Source: Fervidibacter canadensis | GTDB taxonomy: Bacteria; Armatimonadota; Fervidibacteria; Fervidibacterales; Fervidibacteraceae | DNA: 64,000 nt | Direction of reading: 5' to 3' | Assembly (NCBI GenBank): GCA_041446545.1 | Contig: JBGOEJ010000005.1 | Location: 62,001 to 126,000 of the forward strand | Notes under the pieces: generated by a model | The model's database searches: none | Seen by the model: only the letters and a program-made list of their open reading frames with translations | Told to the model about the DNA's origin: nothing | Program-made: the position numbers and the translations under genes | Part shown: positions 17,017 to 25,806 of the stretch, piece by piece | Layout of the letters: the number at the start of each line of letters is the position of its first letter | How positions within the stretch are numbered: the first letter of the stretch is position 1

Positions 17017-18342
17017 TTAGCGTTGGGCGCTCGTGAGCGTGGCGATGCGCTCGGCAAAAAGTTCGTAAGCGCGTCGTTGGTCGCGGGCGAAGGCTTCCGC
17101 TCCTTTGTCCCGCAACTCGTCGGTCAAGCGGCGCAAGGAGGTGCCTTGCGGAGCGTAAACTTGTTCGTGGAGCAAGCGCAACACTTCGTCGGGCGATTTC
17201 GCCGGCGTGCTGCCGATGTAGATGACCGCTTCCTCCCATGCCCGAATTGTCCCGCTGTTTTGCACCATCCAAGGCAAAGGCTCCCAAATCGTTGCCCTTT
17301 TTGGGATGCCTCTTTCGCTCAGGAAACGCTCCAAGGCTTCCAGCGTTTTGAGGGGCAAAGTGTTGGCAAGGTGGGGACCGAGCAAGGGGAGCACATAAAG
17401 GAGTTCGCTATAAACGCCGGGCTTTTTGTTGCCTGTGCTCGCCAGCAATAGGCGTTGCACTTTAAGGCGTGGGAAACGCCCTTTGAGCCAACGCCATCGC
17501 TCGTTCAACTCGGCGACCCGTTGTCGCTCATCGTCGGTGAGCAATCCCGACGCATCTTTCAACGGCTCACCGAAGAAGATGGCACGGAAGAGGCGATAGA
17601 CGAATTTGGCGTGAGCGATGCCTGCCTTGCCCTTGAGCATTTCCAAATCGTCGTGTTGGGTTGGGTTTGACTGTTGCTGACGCTCAATGAGTTCGTCGGT
17701 GGCGACATCCAAGCGGCTGATAAACAGGCTGTTGACGGAACGGATGGCGGTTGGGTCGCCACCTAAGTCGGTGATCGCCATCAAGCCGTCAAGATAGCCG
17801 GCGACAGTGTTGAGGTAGTGGTGAGCACCGAAGACGAGGGTGATGTTGGGGTTGAGCCGGATGCCTTCCTGAAAGGCGCGCACCATCGCCGCCGCAATCA
17901 TCGCCCGCACTTGTTCTGGCGTCCCGACATTCGCCAATTTGACGAAGATGCGGGGCGAGAGCCGCTGAATTTGAACGGCTTCGCTGATGACGGCTTCGGG
18001 GTCATTTGCTCGCAACGCGTCGGTCTCGCGACTGACGCCGAGGTGGTCTTCGTCGCTTGCCCAGCGCGCCAACGCTTCCGCCGATTTCGTCACTTCCGCA
18101 TCGTAAAGGCAGTTGAAGATGTCAGCGGGCGAAAGCCCTTGCTGATGCAATCGCAAGATGGTATCGTCCAAGGCGCCTTCCTGAAGGCGTTGCAGAAAAA
18201 GCGTTTGGTTGCTCGTTTGCCCGATGACACCCTTTCCCAACCACGCTCGCAGCACTTCATCGGGGACAAAGCCGTCAATGGCGAAGGCGGTGCCTTCCTG
18301 TTCGGGGTCATAAAGGTCGCGCAAAGTGCGTGCCAGCATCAT
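17017..18342 (-). CDS. tal: Transaldolase
   Basis: Transaldolase moves a dihydroxyacetone unit between sugar phosphates in the non-oxidative pentose phosphate pathway. The 441-residue product has KGVIGQTSNQTLFLQRL near residue 45, the Schiff-base Lys in RIFVKLANVGTPEQ, ITLVFGAHHYLNTVAGYLDGL, SLFISRLDVATDELI, AGIAHAKFVYRLF and LLLASTGNKKPGVYSELLY. It belongs to the longer bacterial class and carries extra C-terminal sequence. AAAGGG fits ATG 18342; the ATG at 18351 would overlap the trpG stop by ATGA but lacks spacing. Confidence 0.86.
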   Translation of the reverse strand: MMLARTLRDLYDPEQEGTAFAIDGFVPDEVLRAWLGKGVIGQTSNQTLFLQRLQEGALDDTILRLHQQGLSPADIFNCLYDAEVTKSAEALARWASDEDHLGVSRETDALRANDPEAVISEAVQIQRLSPRIFVKLANVGTPEQVRAMIAAAMVRAFQEGIRLNPNITLVFGAHHYLNTVAGYLDGLMAITDLGGDPTAIRSVNSLFISRLDVATDELIERQQQSNPTQHDDLEMLKGKAGIAHAKFVYRLFRAIFFGEPLKDASGLLTDDERQRVAELNERWRWLKGRFPRLKVQRLLLASTGNKKPGVYSELLYVLPLLGPHLANTLPLKTLEALERFLSERGIPKRATIWEPLPWMVQNSGTIRAWEEAVIYIGSTPAKSPDEVLRLLHEQVYAPQGTSLRRLTDELRDKGAEAFARDQRRAYELFAERIATLTSAQR

Positions 18343-18347
18343 CACTA

Positions 18348-18947
18348 TCATCCCTTTCGTCCGCATCGCTCAAGGAAGTTGCGCAGCAACTCCTTGCCCA
18401 CCGCCGTCAGGATGGATTCAGGGTGAAACTGAACGCCTTCTATGGCGACTTCGGGCGGAAAATCTTTGTGGCGGACGCCCATGATTTCACCATCGTCCTC
18501 GCTGACGGCGCTGATTTCCAAGCAAGCGGGCAAACTCGCCCGCTCAACGACGAGGGAGTGATAGCGGGTGGCTTCAAAGGGGTTGGGCAAGTCGGTGAAG
18601 ATTGTCTTGCCATCGTGGCGGATAGGGGAAGTTTTGCCGTGCATCAGCCGCTTGGCGCGCACGATGCGTCCGCCGAAGGCTTGCCCGATGGCTTGGTGTC
18701 CCAAGCAAACGCCCAAGATGGGCACCTTGCCCGCATACTGGCGGATGACTTCCACCGAGATGCCCGCTTCGTTGGGCGTGCAGGGACCGGGCGAAATGAC
18801 GAGGTGGGTGGGCTCTAATTCGGCGATTTTCTCGGGCGGGATAGCATCGTTGCGAAAGACCAAAACTTCCGCCCCCAGTTCGCCGAGATACTGGACGAGG
18901 TTGAAGGTGAAACTGTCATAGTTGTCAATGACGACGACGCGGGGCAT
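18348..18947 (-). CDS. trpG: Glutamine amidotransferase subunit of anthranilate/aminodeoxychorismate synthase
   Basis: The 199-residue class I glutamine amidotransferase supplies ammonia to anthranilate synthase (tryptophan) or aminodeoxychorismate synthase (folate). Evidence is VVVIDNYDSFTFNLVQYL at the start, VISPGPCTPNEAG, the nucleophile in ILGVCLGHQAIGQAFGG and the His/Glu pair in VQFHPESI. No trpE/pabB lies nearby, so trpG and pabA cannot be separated; the enzyme may serve both. ATG 18947 and ATG 18953 are both possible starts. It overlaps or abuts transaldolase downstream, and the FecR-like gene ends 34 bases upstream. Confidence 0.88.
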   Translation of the reverse strand: MPRVVVIDNYDSFTFNLVQYLGELGAEVLVFRNDAIPPEKIAELEPTHLVISPGPCTPNEAGISVEVIRQYAGKVPILGVCLGHQAIGQAFGGRIVRAKRLMHGKTSPIRHDGKTIFTDLPNPFEATRYHSLVVERASLPACLEISAVSEDDGEIMGVRHKDFPPEVAIEGVQFHPESILTAVGKELLRNFLERCGRKG

Positions 18948-18981
18948 GGTCATCACCGACGGAAAGTTTGACGCAAAGGCA

Positions 18982-19584
18982 TCAACGAGCGCCGCCCGCA
19001 TCCCAACGCATCCGCTCGTCCCGACTCATCGGCATCGGTCCCAGCAAAAGTCCGTTAGGCAAAAGGAACGCCATCTCACCTTTGCCGACGGCGGCGTTGC
19101 GGTCGTTGAGGCTGATGAACACTACGCCTTGATCCACCGACACCAAAACCCGTTTGTCGCTTAGGACAGCGACGCTGAAGTAAGCGTCGGGCGAACCGAC
19201 GAGTTGAGCGGCGCCGACCTTGACAGGCAAAGGGTAGCGGCGCTCGCCCGGTGGCGGAGGAGGCGTGCCCAGCCAAATCCGACCCGCTTCCACTTGCAAG
19301 ACCCGATTGGCAAGCAATCGCACCTGCCCTTCGCTTTCCACTTTCAAACGCGCCTTGTATGGCAGCCAAAGGAAAAGGGCAACGCTTTTGGGCGCCAACC
19401 GAACGGCATCACCCAGCGAAACGGTCGCCCCCTCCTGAAGGGAGCGGGGCGGAGAAGCAGTGACAAGTTCCGCTTGTCCCTTGAGGGTGAGGAGTTTTAG
19501 GGCGAATTCCCTTGCCTCTCGTGCCCCTGCGAATAGCAGCCCTGCCGTCACGGTCACAGCCAACGCCCACCAGCAACCTCGCAT
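18982..19584 (-). CDS. Exported FecR-like domain protein
   Basis: The 200-residue product begins with a signal or anchor helix (MRGCWWALAVTVTAGLLFAG). The body resembles FecR-type domains: LKGQAELVTASPPRSL, EGATVSLGDAVRLAPKS, a beta-rich middle with LLANRVLQVEAGRIWLG, and VLVSVDQGVVFISL. AAAGGAGG precedes ATG 19584, 15 bases after the purF stop. There is no sigma/anti-sigma partner nearby. Likely periplasmic or cell-surface; function unknown. The similarity is by pattern, not by strong motifs. Confidence 0.5.
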   Translation of the reverse strand: MRGCWWALAVTVTAGLLFAGAREAREFALKLLTLKGQAELVTASPPRSLQEGATVSLGDAVRLAPKSVALFLWLPYKARLKVESEGQVRLLANRVLQVEAGRIWLGTPPPPPGERRYPLPVKVGAAQLVGSPDAYFSVAVLSDKRVLVSVDQGVVFISLNDRNAAVGKGEMAFLLPNGLLLGPMPMSRDERMRWDAGGAR

Positions 19585-19598
19585 CCTTACCCCTCCTT

Positions 19599-21065
19599 TC
19601 ATCGCCCCGTTTCTTGGTGGACGGGCAAAAGTTCGTCGGTCTCAAAGAGGTGCTTGCTCAAACGCAGGTGCTCTGGGATGGGGATGGGATATTTTCCGTC
19701 AAAGCAAGCGCGGCAAAAGCGCATCGCTTCCCCTCCAACGGCTTTCAACAACCCTTCCAAACTCAAGTAGCCAAGGCTGTCAGCACCGATGTAGCGGCGA
19801 ATTTCCTCCACATCCAGTTGGGCAGCGATCAATTCGCTACGGGCGCAGGTGTCAATGCCGTAAAAGCAGGGGAAGCGATAAGGCGGCGAACTGACCCGCA
19901 CATGGATTTCTTTAGCGCCTGCCTCCCGCAGCATCGCCACGATCGCCCGCGTCGTCGTCCCCCGAACGATGCTGTCTTCCACGACGACGACCCGTTTGCC
20001 TTCCAACACTTCACGGATGGGCGTCAGTTTGATGCGCACCCCCAATTCCCGTTGCCGTTGGCTGGGCTGGATGAAAGTCCGATGGATGTAGCGGTTTTTG
20101 ATGAAGCCTTCGGCGTAAGGGATGCCAGAGGCTTCAGCGTAACCGATGGCGGCAGGGATGCCTGTGTCGGGGACGGGAATAACGATGTCAGCGTCGGCGG
20201 GATGTTCTTTGGCTAAGATTTCTCCCATCCGCCGCCGCGCCATGTGGACATTGCGCCCGTAAAGGTGGCTGTCGGGGCGCGCTAAGTAGACGAACTCAAA
20301 GAGGCACAAAGCAGGCTTGATTTCTTCCGCCCATCGGACGATGTGCAACCCTTTGTCGTCCACGATGACCAACTCGCCTGGCTCCACATCCCGCACATAG
20401 ACCGCCCCGACAGGATTGAGGGCGCAAGTTTCGGAGGCAATGACCCAATGCGAACCATTGAGTTTGCCGATGACCAACGGACGAACGCCATAAGGGTCAC
20501 GGAGGGCTAAAAGTTGTGTCGGGGTCAACAGGACCAACGAGAATGCCCCTTGGAGTCGCTTGGCGGCAGCGAGGATGGCGCGTTCAAAATCCAATTCGTC
20601 CATGCTGGCGATGAGTTTGGCGATGATTTCGCTGTCGCTGGTGCCCTCAAAGCGAAAGCCCAACCGCTCCAAGTCCCTCCGCAACTCTAAGGCGTTGACG
20701 AGGTTGCCGTTATGCCCTAACGCAAAAGGCATCCCACGATGATACTCCAGCAACGGTTGGGCGTTGGCGAGGTTGGAAGCGCCTGTCGTGGAGTAGCGGG
20801 TGTGCCCGATAGCGATGTGCCCCCGCAAGCCCGACAAAGTTTCCTCGTCAAAGACTTGCGAGACCAGCCCCATGCGTTTGTGGACTTTCAAAGTAGTCCC
20901 GTCGGCGACGGCGATGCCCGCGCTCTCTTGCCCCCGATGTTGCAGGGCAAACAAGCCAAAATAGGTCAGGCGGGCAACATCGTCGCCCGGCGCATAAACG
21001 CCGAACACCCCGCACTCTTCAGGCAACCCTTCGCTCAAGAGGGCGTAACCGTTTTGCGCCGTCAT
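19599..21065 (-). CDS. purF: Amidophosphoribosyltransferase
   Basis: PurF makes phosphoribosylamine from PRPP and glutamine, the first committed step of purine synthesis. The 488-residue product has a 17-residue propeptide and then the nucleophile Cys18 in CGVFGVYAPG. Other blocks are GLFALQHRGQESAGIAV, GHTRYSTTGAS, LGHNGNLVNA and the PRPP-binding VVVVEDSIVRGTTTRAI. Cys residues at CFYG and FCRACFDGKYP fit the iron-sulphur-containing Bacillus-type enzyme. The upstream metallophosphoesterase gene ends 35 bases before its ATG. It is encoded here without other pur genes. Confidence 0.95.
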   Translation of the reverse strand: MTAQNGYALLSEGLPEECGVFGVYAPGDDVARLTYFGLFALQHRGQESAGIAVADGTTLKVHKRMGLVSQVFDEETLSGLRGHIAIGHTRYSTTGASNLANAQPLLEYHRGMPFALGHNGNLVNALELRRDLERLGFRFEGTSDSEIIAKLIASMDELDFERAILAAAKRLQGAFSLVLLTPTQLLALRDPYGVRPLVIGKLNGSHWVIASETCALNPVGAVYVRDVEPGELVIVDDKGLHIVRWAEEIKPALCLFEFVYLARPDSHLYGRNVHMARRRMGEILAKEHPADADIVIPVPDTGIPAAIGYAEASGIPYAEGFIKNRYIHRTFIQPSQRQRELGVRIKLTPIREVLEGKRVVVVEDSIVRGTTTRAIVAMLREAGAKEIHVRVSSPPYRFPCFYGIDTCARSELIAAQLDVEEIRRYIGADSLGYLSLEGLLKAVGGEAMRFCRACFDGKYPIPIPEHLRLSKHLFETDELLPVHQETGR

Positions 21066-21100
21066 GGCGGAACGCCTCCACGCCAAAAATGTAGCACCCG

Positions 21101-21910
21101 TCAAACTGACAAGTTGCCGACGGTGATGCCGACGACTTCAGGGGGACAGAGAAAGCGGATGGGCAAGCGGGTAGTGCCGACGCCCGAGGTGGTGATGAGC
21201 GTCGTTCCCGTGGGCAGCCGATGACAACCCCACGCATAAGCGCGGGAGATTTTTCGTGCCCGAATGTAAATCGCTCCCAACAGCGGAAACCGCACTTGCC
21301 CGCCGTGCGTGTGCCCGCACAAAATCAAATCCGCCCGCAAAGCGGCAGGTTGAGCGATGATGTCGGGCGAATGGGCGAGGAGAACACAAAAAGCGTCGTC
21401 AGGCACAGACGCCAACGCTTTGGCGGCATCGGCGCGATGGCGGTGAGGGTCATCGGTGCCTGCAACCCAAACGCCGTCGCCAAAGGGCACGGCTTCGTTG
21501 CGCAACCAATGCCCACCGTATCGGTGGAGCAGTTCTGCCATCCTTTCGGTCAAGCGATTGGCTGCTTCCGCGTTGCCCTCTACGGCGAACAAGGGGGCAA
21601 TTTCGGCGAGGTGGCGAAAGAGAGTTTCAACGGCAGGAAGGGCTCTGTGCCACGCCGTCACATCGCCCGTCAGGGCAATCAGATGTGGGCGCCATTGCGC
21701 CACCAACGCCACCGCCCTGCGTTCTTTCGCCCCGAAGCGACTCAGGTGTAAGTCACTTAGTTGGGCGATGCGCAAGGCATTGTGCTTTGAGGGCAAGCGA
21801 TGGCTCTGAAGTTCGTAGCGGGTCAACCGCACTTGAAAACTTTCCCAAACCCCGTAGGCGAAAAGCCCCATTGCGCTCGCCATCGCTGCGACCATCCATC
21901 GTTCGTCCAT
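21101..21910 (-). CDS. Membrane-anchored metallophosphoesterase (YkuE/YaeI type)
   Basis: The 269-residue product starts with a hydrophobic anchor (WMVAAMASAMGLFAYGVW), then a calcineurin-like fold with RIAQLSDLHLSRFG, LIALTGDVTAW, the unusual AVEGNAEAA in place of GNHD, VLLAHSPDI and ILCGHTHGGQVRFPLLGAIY. Related proteins act on UDP-diacylglucosamine or phosphoglycolipid-type substrates. The GNHD His is replaced (GNAEA), which may alter activity. ATG 21910 was preferred over the TTG at 21928. The start faces the MetE-like gene across about 100 bases. Confidence 0.8.
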   Translation of the reverse strand: MDERWMVAAMASAMGLFAYGVWESFQVRLTRYELQSHRLPSKHNALRIAQLSDLHLSRFGAKERRAVALVAQWRPHLIALTGDVTAWHRALPAVETLFRHLAEIAPLFAVEGNAEAANRLTERMAELLHRYGGHWLRNEAVPFGDGVWVAGTDDPHRHRADAAKALASVPDDAFCVLLAHSPDIIAQPAALRADLILCGHTHGGQVRFPLLGAIYIRARKISRAYAWGCHRLPTGTTLITTSGVGTTRLPIRFLCPPEVVGITVGNLSV

Positions 21911-22013
21911 GCGGTCACCGTCCCGCAAAAGGGTTGGGTCGTTAACGGCTCACGCCGCCCAAGTCTGCCACAAAATTTGCGTGGCAATAAACTCGGCATG
22001 GAGGGAGACGCCG

Positions 22014-22988
22014 ATGGTCATCACCGTCGTGGACAACTACCCGAAAATTTCGGAAACCGACCAACGCCTGCGTCGCGCCATCGCCGCTTGGGAAGATGGC
22101 AAGTTGAGCGACGCCGAATTGGCAAGCGTGTATGACGAAGTGACCCAGACCGTCATCCGCGAGCAGATAGAAGCAGGCATAGAGTTGGTCACCGACGGGC
22201 AAATCCGTTGGGACGATGCCCTTAGTTACCTCGCCCGCAAACTGGATGGGACGCAACGGGGTGGGTTGCTCCGCTGGTTTGACAACAACTTTTATTTTCG
22301 CCAACCCGTCATCGTCGGGAAACTGCGGCGCAAAGAGCCGTTGGTCGTGGACGATTGGCAAAAAGCCCAAAAATGGGCGGGCGCAGTGCCTGTCAAACCC
22401 GTCCTGACAGGTCCTTACACCTTTGCCAAACTCAGCCTGAACGAGCATTACGCCAACTTCGCCGATTTGCTTGCCGATGTGGCGACCCTTTGGAACGAAG
22501 AGGCAAAGGCTTTGGCGGCAGCGGGAGCACCGATGGTGCAACTGAGCGAACCAGCGATTTTGTTCCATCCCGAAGATGCTTCCCTTTGGACGGATGCCAT
22601 CCGCCAAGTAGCGGAAGGAGTCAGCGCCCCTGTTGCCCTTTACACTTTCTTCGCCGATGCCAGCAGAGTTTGGGACGCCCTGATGAGGCTGCCTGTCCAA
22701 ATCATCGGCTTGGACTTTTGCAGCGGGGAGGAAAACCGCAACGCCGATTTGGTGCGGACAAGTTTCCCCGCCGAAAAGAAATTGGGCTTGGGCATCGTGG
22801 ATGCCCGCAACATCAAACCCGAACCCGTAGACGAACTGGCGCGGCAAATTGAGCAGGCTGCCTCTTGGGTCGGTGCCGAACGGTTGTATGTCAACCCCAA
22901 CTGCGGTCTGGAGTTTTTACCCCGCGCCGATGCCAAGCGCAAACTGGAAACCCTGTCCGCTGCCGTCCGAAAGGTGCGGGAACACTGA
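22014..22988 (+). CDS. MetE-superfamily methyltransferase-like barrel protein
   Basis: The 324-residue single TIM barrel resembles cobalamin-independent methionine synthases (COG0620). It has the substrate-binding stretch PVKPVLTGPYTFAKLS, VQLSEPAILF, LGLGIVDARNIKPEPVDEL and the closing NPNCGLEFLP with Cys297. The His-x-Cys zinc ligands expected about 83 residues before the last Cys are replaced by YTFF (210-213), as in the non-catalytic N-terminal MetE domain. Methionine synthesis is therefore doubtful. GGAGGGAG precedes ATG 22014. serA follows 36 bases after the stop. Confidence 0.75.
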   Translation: MVITVVDNYPKISETDQRLRRAIAAWEDGKLSDAELASVYDEVTQTVIREQIEAGIELVTDGQIRWDDALSYLARKLDGTQRGGLLRWFDNNFYFRQPVIVGKLRRKEPLVVDDWQKAQKWAGAVPVKPVLTGPYTFAKLSLNEHYANFADLLADVATLWNEEAKALAAAGAPMVQLSEPAILFHPEDASLWTDAIRQVAEGVSAPVALYTFFADASRVWDALMRLPVQIIGLDFCSGEENRNADLVRTSFPAEKKLGLGIVDARNIKPEPVDELARQIEQAASWVGAERLYVNPNCGLEFLPRADAKRKLETLSAAVRKVREH

Positions 22989-23024
22989 GCGGTCATCCCT
23001 CTGGCGGTTTGGAGGTGCTGCCCC

Positions 23025-24653
23025 TTGAGGCATCGCATTTTGATCGCCGACCCGCTGGAAGAGACAGGCATCGCATTGCTTCGGGAAGTCGCCGAAGTGA
23101 CGGTGCGACCGAAATTGAGCGAGGAGGAGTTGGCGCAACTGATCGGCGATTACGATGCCCTCATCGTCCGTAGCGGCACAAAGGTGACCCGACGCGTCAT
23201 TGAACGGGCAGCGCGCCTGAAAGTCATCGGGCGAGCAGGGATCGGTGTGGACAACATTGATGTGGACGCCGCAACGGAGCGAGGCATTTTCGTCGTTAAC
23301 GCCCCCTCCGCTGTCACGACAGCGACCGCCGAACACACTTTCGCCTTACTCTTAGCCCTCTTGCGCAAAATCCCTCAAGCGTGGCAATCGGTGCGGGAAG
23401 GGAAATGGGAGCGGACGCAATTTGTCGGCAACCAGTTGCAAGGTAAAACCATCGGCATCATCGGCTTAGGACGGATCGGCACGCAAGTAGCGCGATATGC
23501 CAAAGCCTTCGGGCTGCGGGTGCTCGCTTGCGATCCCTTCATCACGGAAGAACGGGCGCGACAGTTGGGCATTGAGTTGCGGGAGTTAGACGACCTTTTG
23601 CGGGACGCTGACATCGTGACTGTCCATGTCCCCTTGACGAAGGAAACGCGCCACCTCCTTGGTGCCCGTGCCCTATCCTTGATGAAGCCGACAGCCGTTT
23701 TGGTCAACACAGCGCGAGGTGGCGTCGTGGACGAAGAGGCTCTTTACGAGGCGCTTGTGCAGGGGCGATTGGCAGGGGCGGCGTTGGATGTGCTGGAGCA
23801 CGAGCCGCCCAAAGAAGGGACGGCAAGCGCCCGCTTGACGCAACTGCCCAATGTCATCGTGACGCCGCATTTGGGCGCTTCAGCGAAAGAGGCACAGGAA
23901 GAGGCGGCGATGGAAGTCGCCAGGCAAGTCCTTGCCGTTTTGCGGGGCGATTTCCCGACGACGGCAGTCAACCTACCTGCCATCCCCGCCGATGTCCTGC
24001 ATGCCCTTCGTCCCTTCATGCATCTCGCCGAGCGCATGGGGCGTTTCTTAAGCCAGTTCTGTCAAGGCAGGGTCGGCGAAGTGCGGCTCAACTATGCGGG
24101 ACAAATTGCCGAGATGGAAGCAGAACCCTTGACAAGAGCGTTCCTAAAGGGCTTGATGGAGATGCGGTTGCCTGAAACGGTCAACTTCGTCAATGCTCCC
24201 GCATTGGCTCGGGCAAGAGGCATTCGGGTCGTGGAAGAACGGCATCTGCAGCCGACCGACTACGCCTCCCTCATCGTGGCGACAGTGCGAACGCATTTAG
24301 AAGAGCGTTCTGTCGCAGGGGCGGTCTTTCAAGGTGTTGGTCCCCGCTTGGTGCAAATTGACGGTTATCGCGTGGATGTGGCGCCTGAGGGGCATGCCAT
24401 CTTGGTGGAGCAAATTGATCGCCCCGGCATCATCGGGCGGGTCGGCACTTTGCTGGGGCAAAACAACATCAACATCGCCTTCATGCAGGTCGGGCGCAAA
24501 GAGGTCGGTGGCAAAGCCGTCATGGTCATCATGGTGGACACGCCCGCCCCGCCCGAACTTTTGGCGCAATTGCGCACCGCCCACGACGCCATCTTGGATG
24601 TGCGACAGGTGGATTTCGGTCTACCTTTGACCCTTTCGGGAGGGATGCCATGA
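23025..24653 (+). CDS. serA: D-3-phosphoglycerate dehydrogenase
   Basis: SerA oxidises 3-phosphoglycerate with NAD, the first step of serine synthesis. The 542-residue product is the long type. It has a substrate-binding domain with IVRSGTKVT, an NAD-binding domain with KTIGIIGLGRIGTQVARYAK, NTARGGVVDEEAL and the catalytic TPHLGAS, then an intervening domain. A C-terminal ACT domain contains EQIDRPGIIGRVGTLLGQN and probably senses serine. The start is TTG, supported by GGAGGTG 10 bases upstream. The retropepsin-like gene overlaps the end by 4 bases (ATGA). Confidence 0.95.
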   Translation: MRHRILIADPLEETGIALLREVAEVTVRPKLSEEELAQLIGDYDALIVRSGTKVTRRVIERAARLKVIGRAGIGVDNIDVDAATERGIFVVNAPSAVTTATAEHTFALLLALLRKIPQAWQSVREGKWERTQFVGNQLQGKTIGIIGLGRIGTQVARYAKAFGLRVLACDPFITEERARQLGIELRELDDLLRDADIVTVHVPLTKETRHLLGARALSLMKPTAVLVNTARGGVVDEEALYEALVQGRLAGAALDVLEHEPPKEGTASARLTQLPNVIVTPHLGASAKEAQEEAAMEVARQVLAVLRGDFPTTAVNLPAIPADVLHALRPFMHLAERMGRFLSQFCQGRVGEVRLNYAGQIAEMEAEPLTRAFLKGLMEMRLPETVNFVNAPALARARGIRVVEERHLQPTDYASLIVATVRTHLEERSVAGAVFQGVGPRLVQIDGYRVDVAPEGHAILVEQIDRPGIIGRVGTLLGQNNINIAFMQVGRKEVGGKAVMVIMVDTPAPPELLAQLRTAHDAILDVRQVDFGLPLTLSGGMP

Positions 24654-25027
24654 TGGCAACTTTTCGCTACCCTGTCGTTTTGCTGAGTTTGGATCGGGCG
24701 CAACGGGTGACTTTGGAGATGCTGGTGGACACAGGCGCCACTTACACTTGGGTGCCCGAACCCATCCTGCGACAGTTGGGCTACCAACCCACCTTCCGCC
24801 AACGCTTGCGGCTGGCAAACGGGCAAATCATTGAGCGGGACGGATGCGAAGCCATCGTGGAAATTGATGGCAACGCCCTGACGACCATCGTCCTTTTTGG
24901 CGATCCCGACTCTGAACCCTTGCTGGGCGCCGTCACTTTGGAGCAATTTTCCCTTGCCCCCGACCCCGTCTCCCAGCGGCTCATCCCCGTGGAAGCGTTG
25001 CTCATGGCGGGATGGGGGATGCAATGA
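24650..25027 (+). CDS. Retropepsin-like aspartic protease family protein, second copy
   Basis: The 125-residue product carries the catalytic signature LEMLVDTGATYTWVPEPIL, a hydrophobic ILRQLGY and the closing EPLLGAVTLEQFSLAPDP. It shares only the clan AA fold with the gene at 16305. It overlaps serA by ATGA at its start and surE by 4 bases at its end, so the three genes are surely co-transcribed and translationally coupled. Substrate unknown. Confidence 0.78.
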   Translation: MMATFRYPVVLLSLDRAQRVTLEMLVDTGATYTWVPEPILRQLGYQPTFRQRLRLANGQIIERDGCEAIVEIDGNALTTIVLFGDPDSEPLLGAVTLEQFSLAPDPVSQRLIPVEALLMAGWGMQ

Positions 25028-25806
25028 TGGGTCGCAAACGACCGTTGATTTTGCTGAGCAACGACGACGGCGTGCATTCAGAAGGGCTATTGCATTTAAA
25101 GCGGGCGATAAAGGAGGTCGGCGAAGTCCTTGTCGTTGCGCCCGACCGACCCCGCAGTTCGTGCAGCCATGCCATCACGCTCCACAAACCGTTGCGGGTG
25201 TTTGAATGGCGCGATGCAGATGGTGATCTCGTTTATGCTTGCAACGGGATGCCTGCCGATTGCGTCGTGTTGGGCATTCGTGTCCTTTGTCCTCGCTTGC
25301 CCGATTTGGCGATCGGTGGCATCAATGTCGGTCCCAATGTCGGTGACGATGTGATTTACTCAGGGACGGTGGCTGTCGCCCGCGAAGCCGCCCTGCATGG
25401 CATCAAAGCCTTTGCGATTTCCCTCGCCGACTTCAACGATTTGCATTACGAGACGGCTTTCCGTGTCGCCCAGTGGTTGACGAAGCGTTTAATAGCGACC
25501 CGTCTTCCTGAGGGTGTGTTTTTGAATGTCAATGTGCCTAACTTACCGATGAAGAGCCTTAAGGGCTTACGGGTAGTGCGGCGCGGGCGCAAACGCTACG
25601 AAGGATTGCCCGAACAGCGCCATGACCCGCAAGGGCGCCTCTATTTTTGGCGCGGCAGCGAACGCCCCGTCGTTGAACCCATCCCTGACACCGACGCAAC
25701 GGAGTTAGCCAATGGCTTCGTCACCGTCACCCCCCTCTCTGTGGAGTTGACCGACTTGACGACTTTGGAAGCGTTGCGCCATTGGGAGGCGGAATTTCGG
25801 CTGTGA
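25024..25806 (+). CDS. surE: 5'/3'-nucleotidase SurE
   Basis: SurE is a metal-dependent nucleotidase that hydrolyses nucleoside monophosphates, linked to stationary-phase and repair functions. The 260-residue product has the metal-binding LLSNDDGVHSEG at the N-terminus, VAPDRPRSSCSHAITLHKP, NGMPADCVVLG, GINVGPNVGDDVIYSGTVAVA and the GTP-free closing segment TDATELANGFVTVTPL. ATG 25024 overlaps the upstream stop; the ATG at 25027 is equally possible. It is followed by mutY with a GTGA overlap. Confidence 0.94.
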   Translation: MMGRKRPLILLSNDDGVHSEGLLHLKRAIKEVGEVLVVAPDRPRSSCSHAITLHKPLRVFEWRDADGDLVYACNGMPADCVVLGIRVLCPRLPDLAIGGINVGPNVGDDVIYSGTVAVAREAALHGIKAFAISLADFNDLHYETAFRVAQWLTKRLIATRLPEGVFLNVNVPNLPMKSLKGLRVVRRGRKRYEGLPEQRHDPQGRLYFWRGSERPVVEPIPDTDATELANGFVTVTPLSVELTDLTTLEALRHWEAEFRL

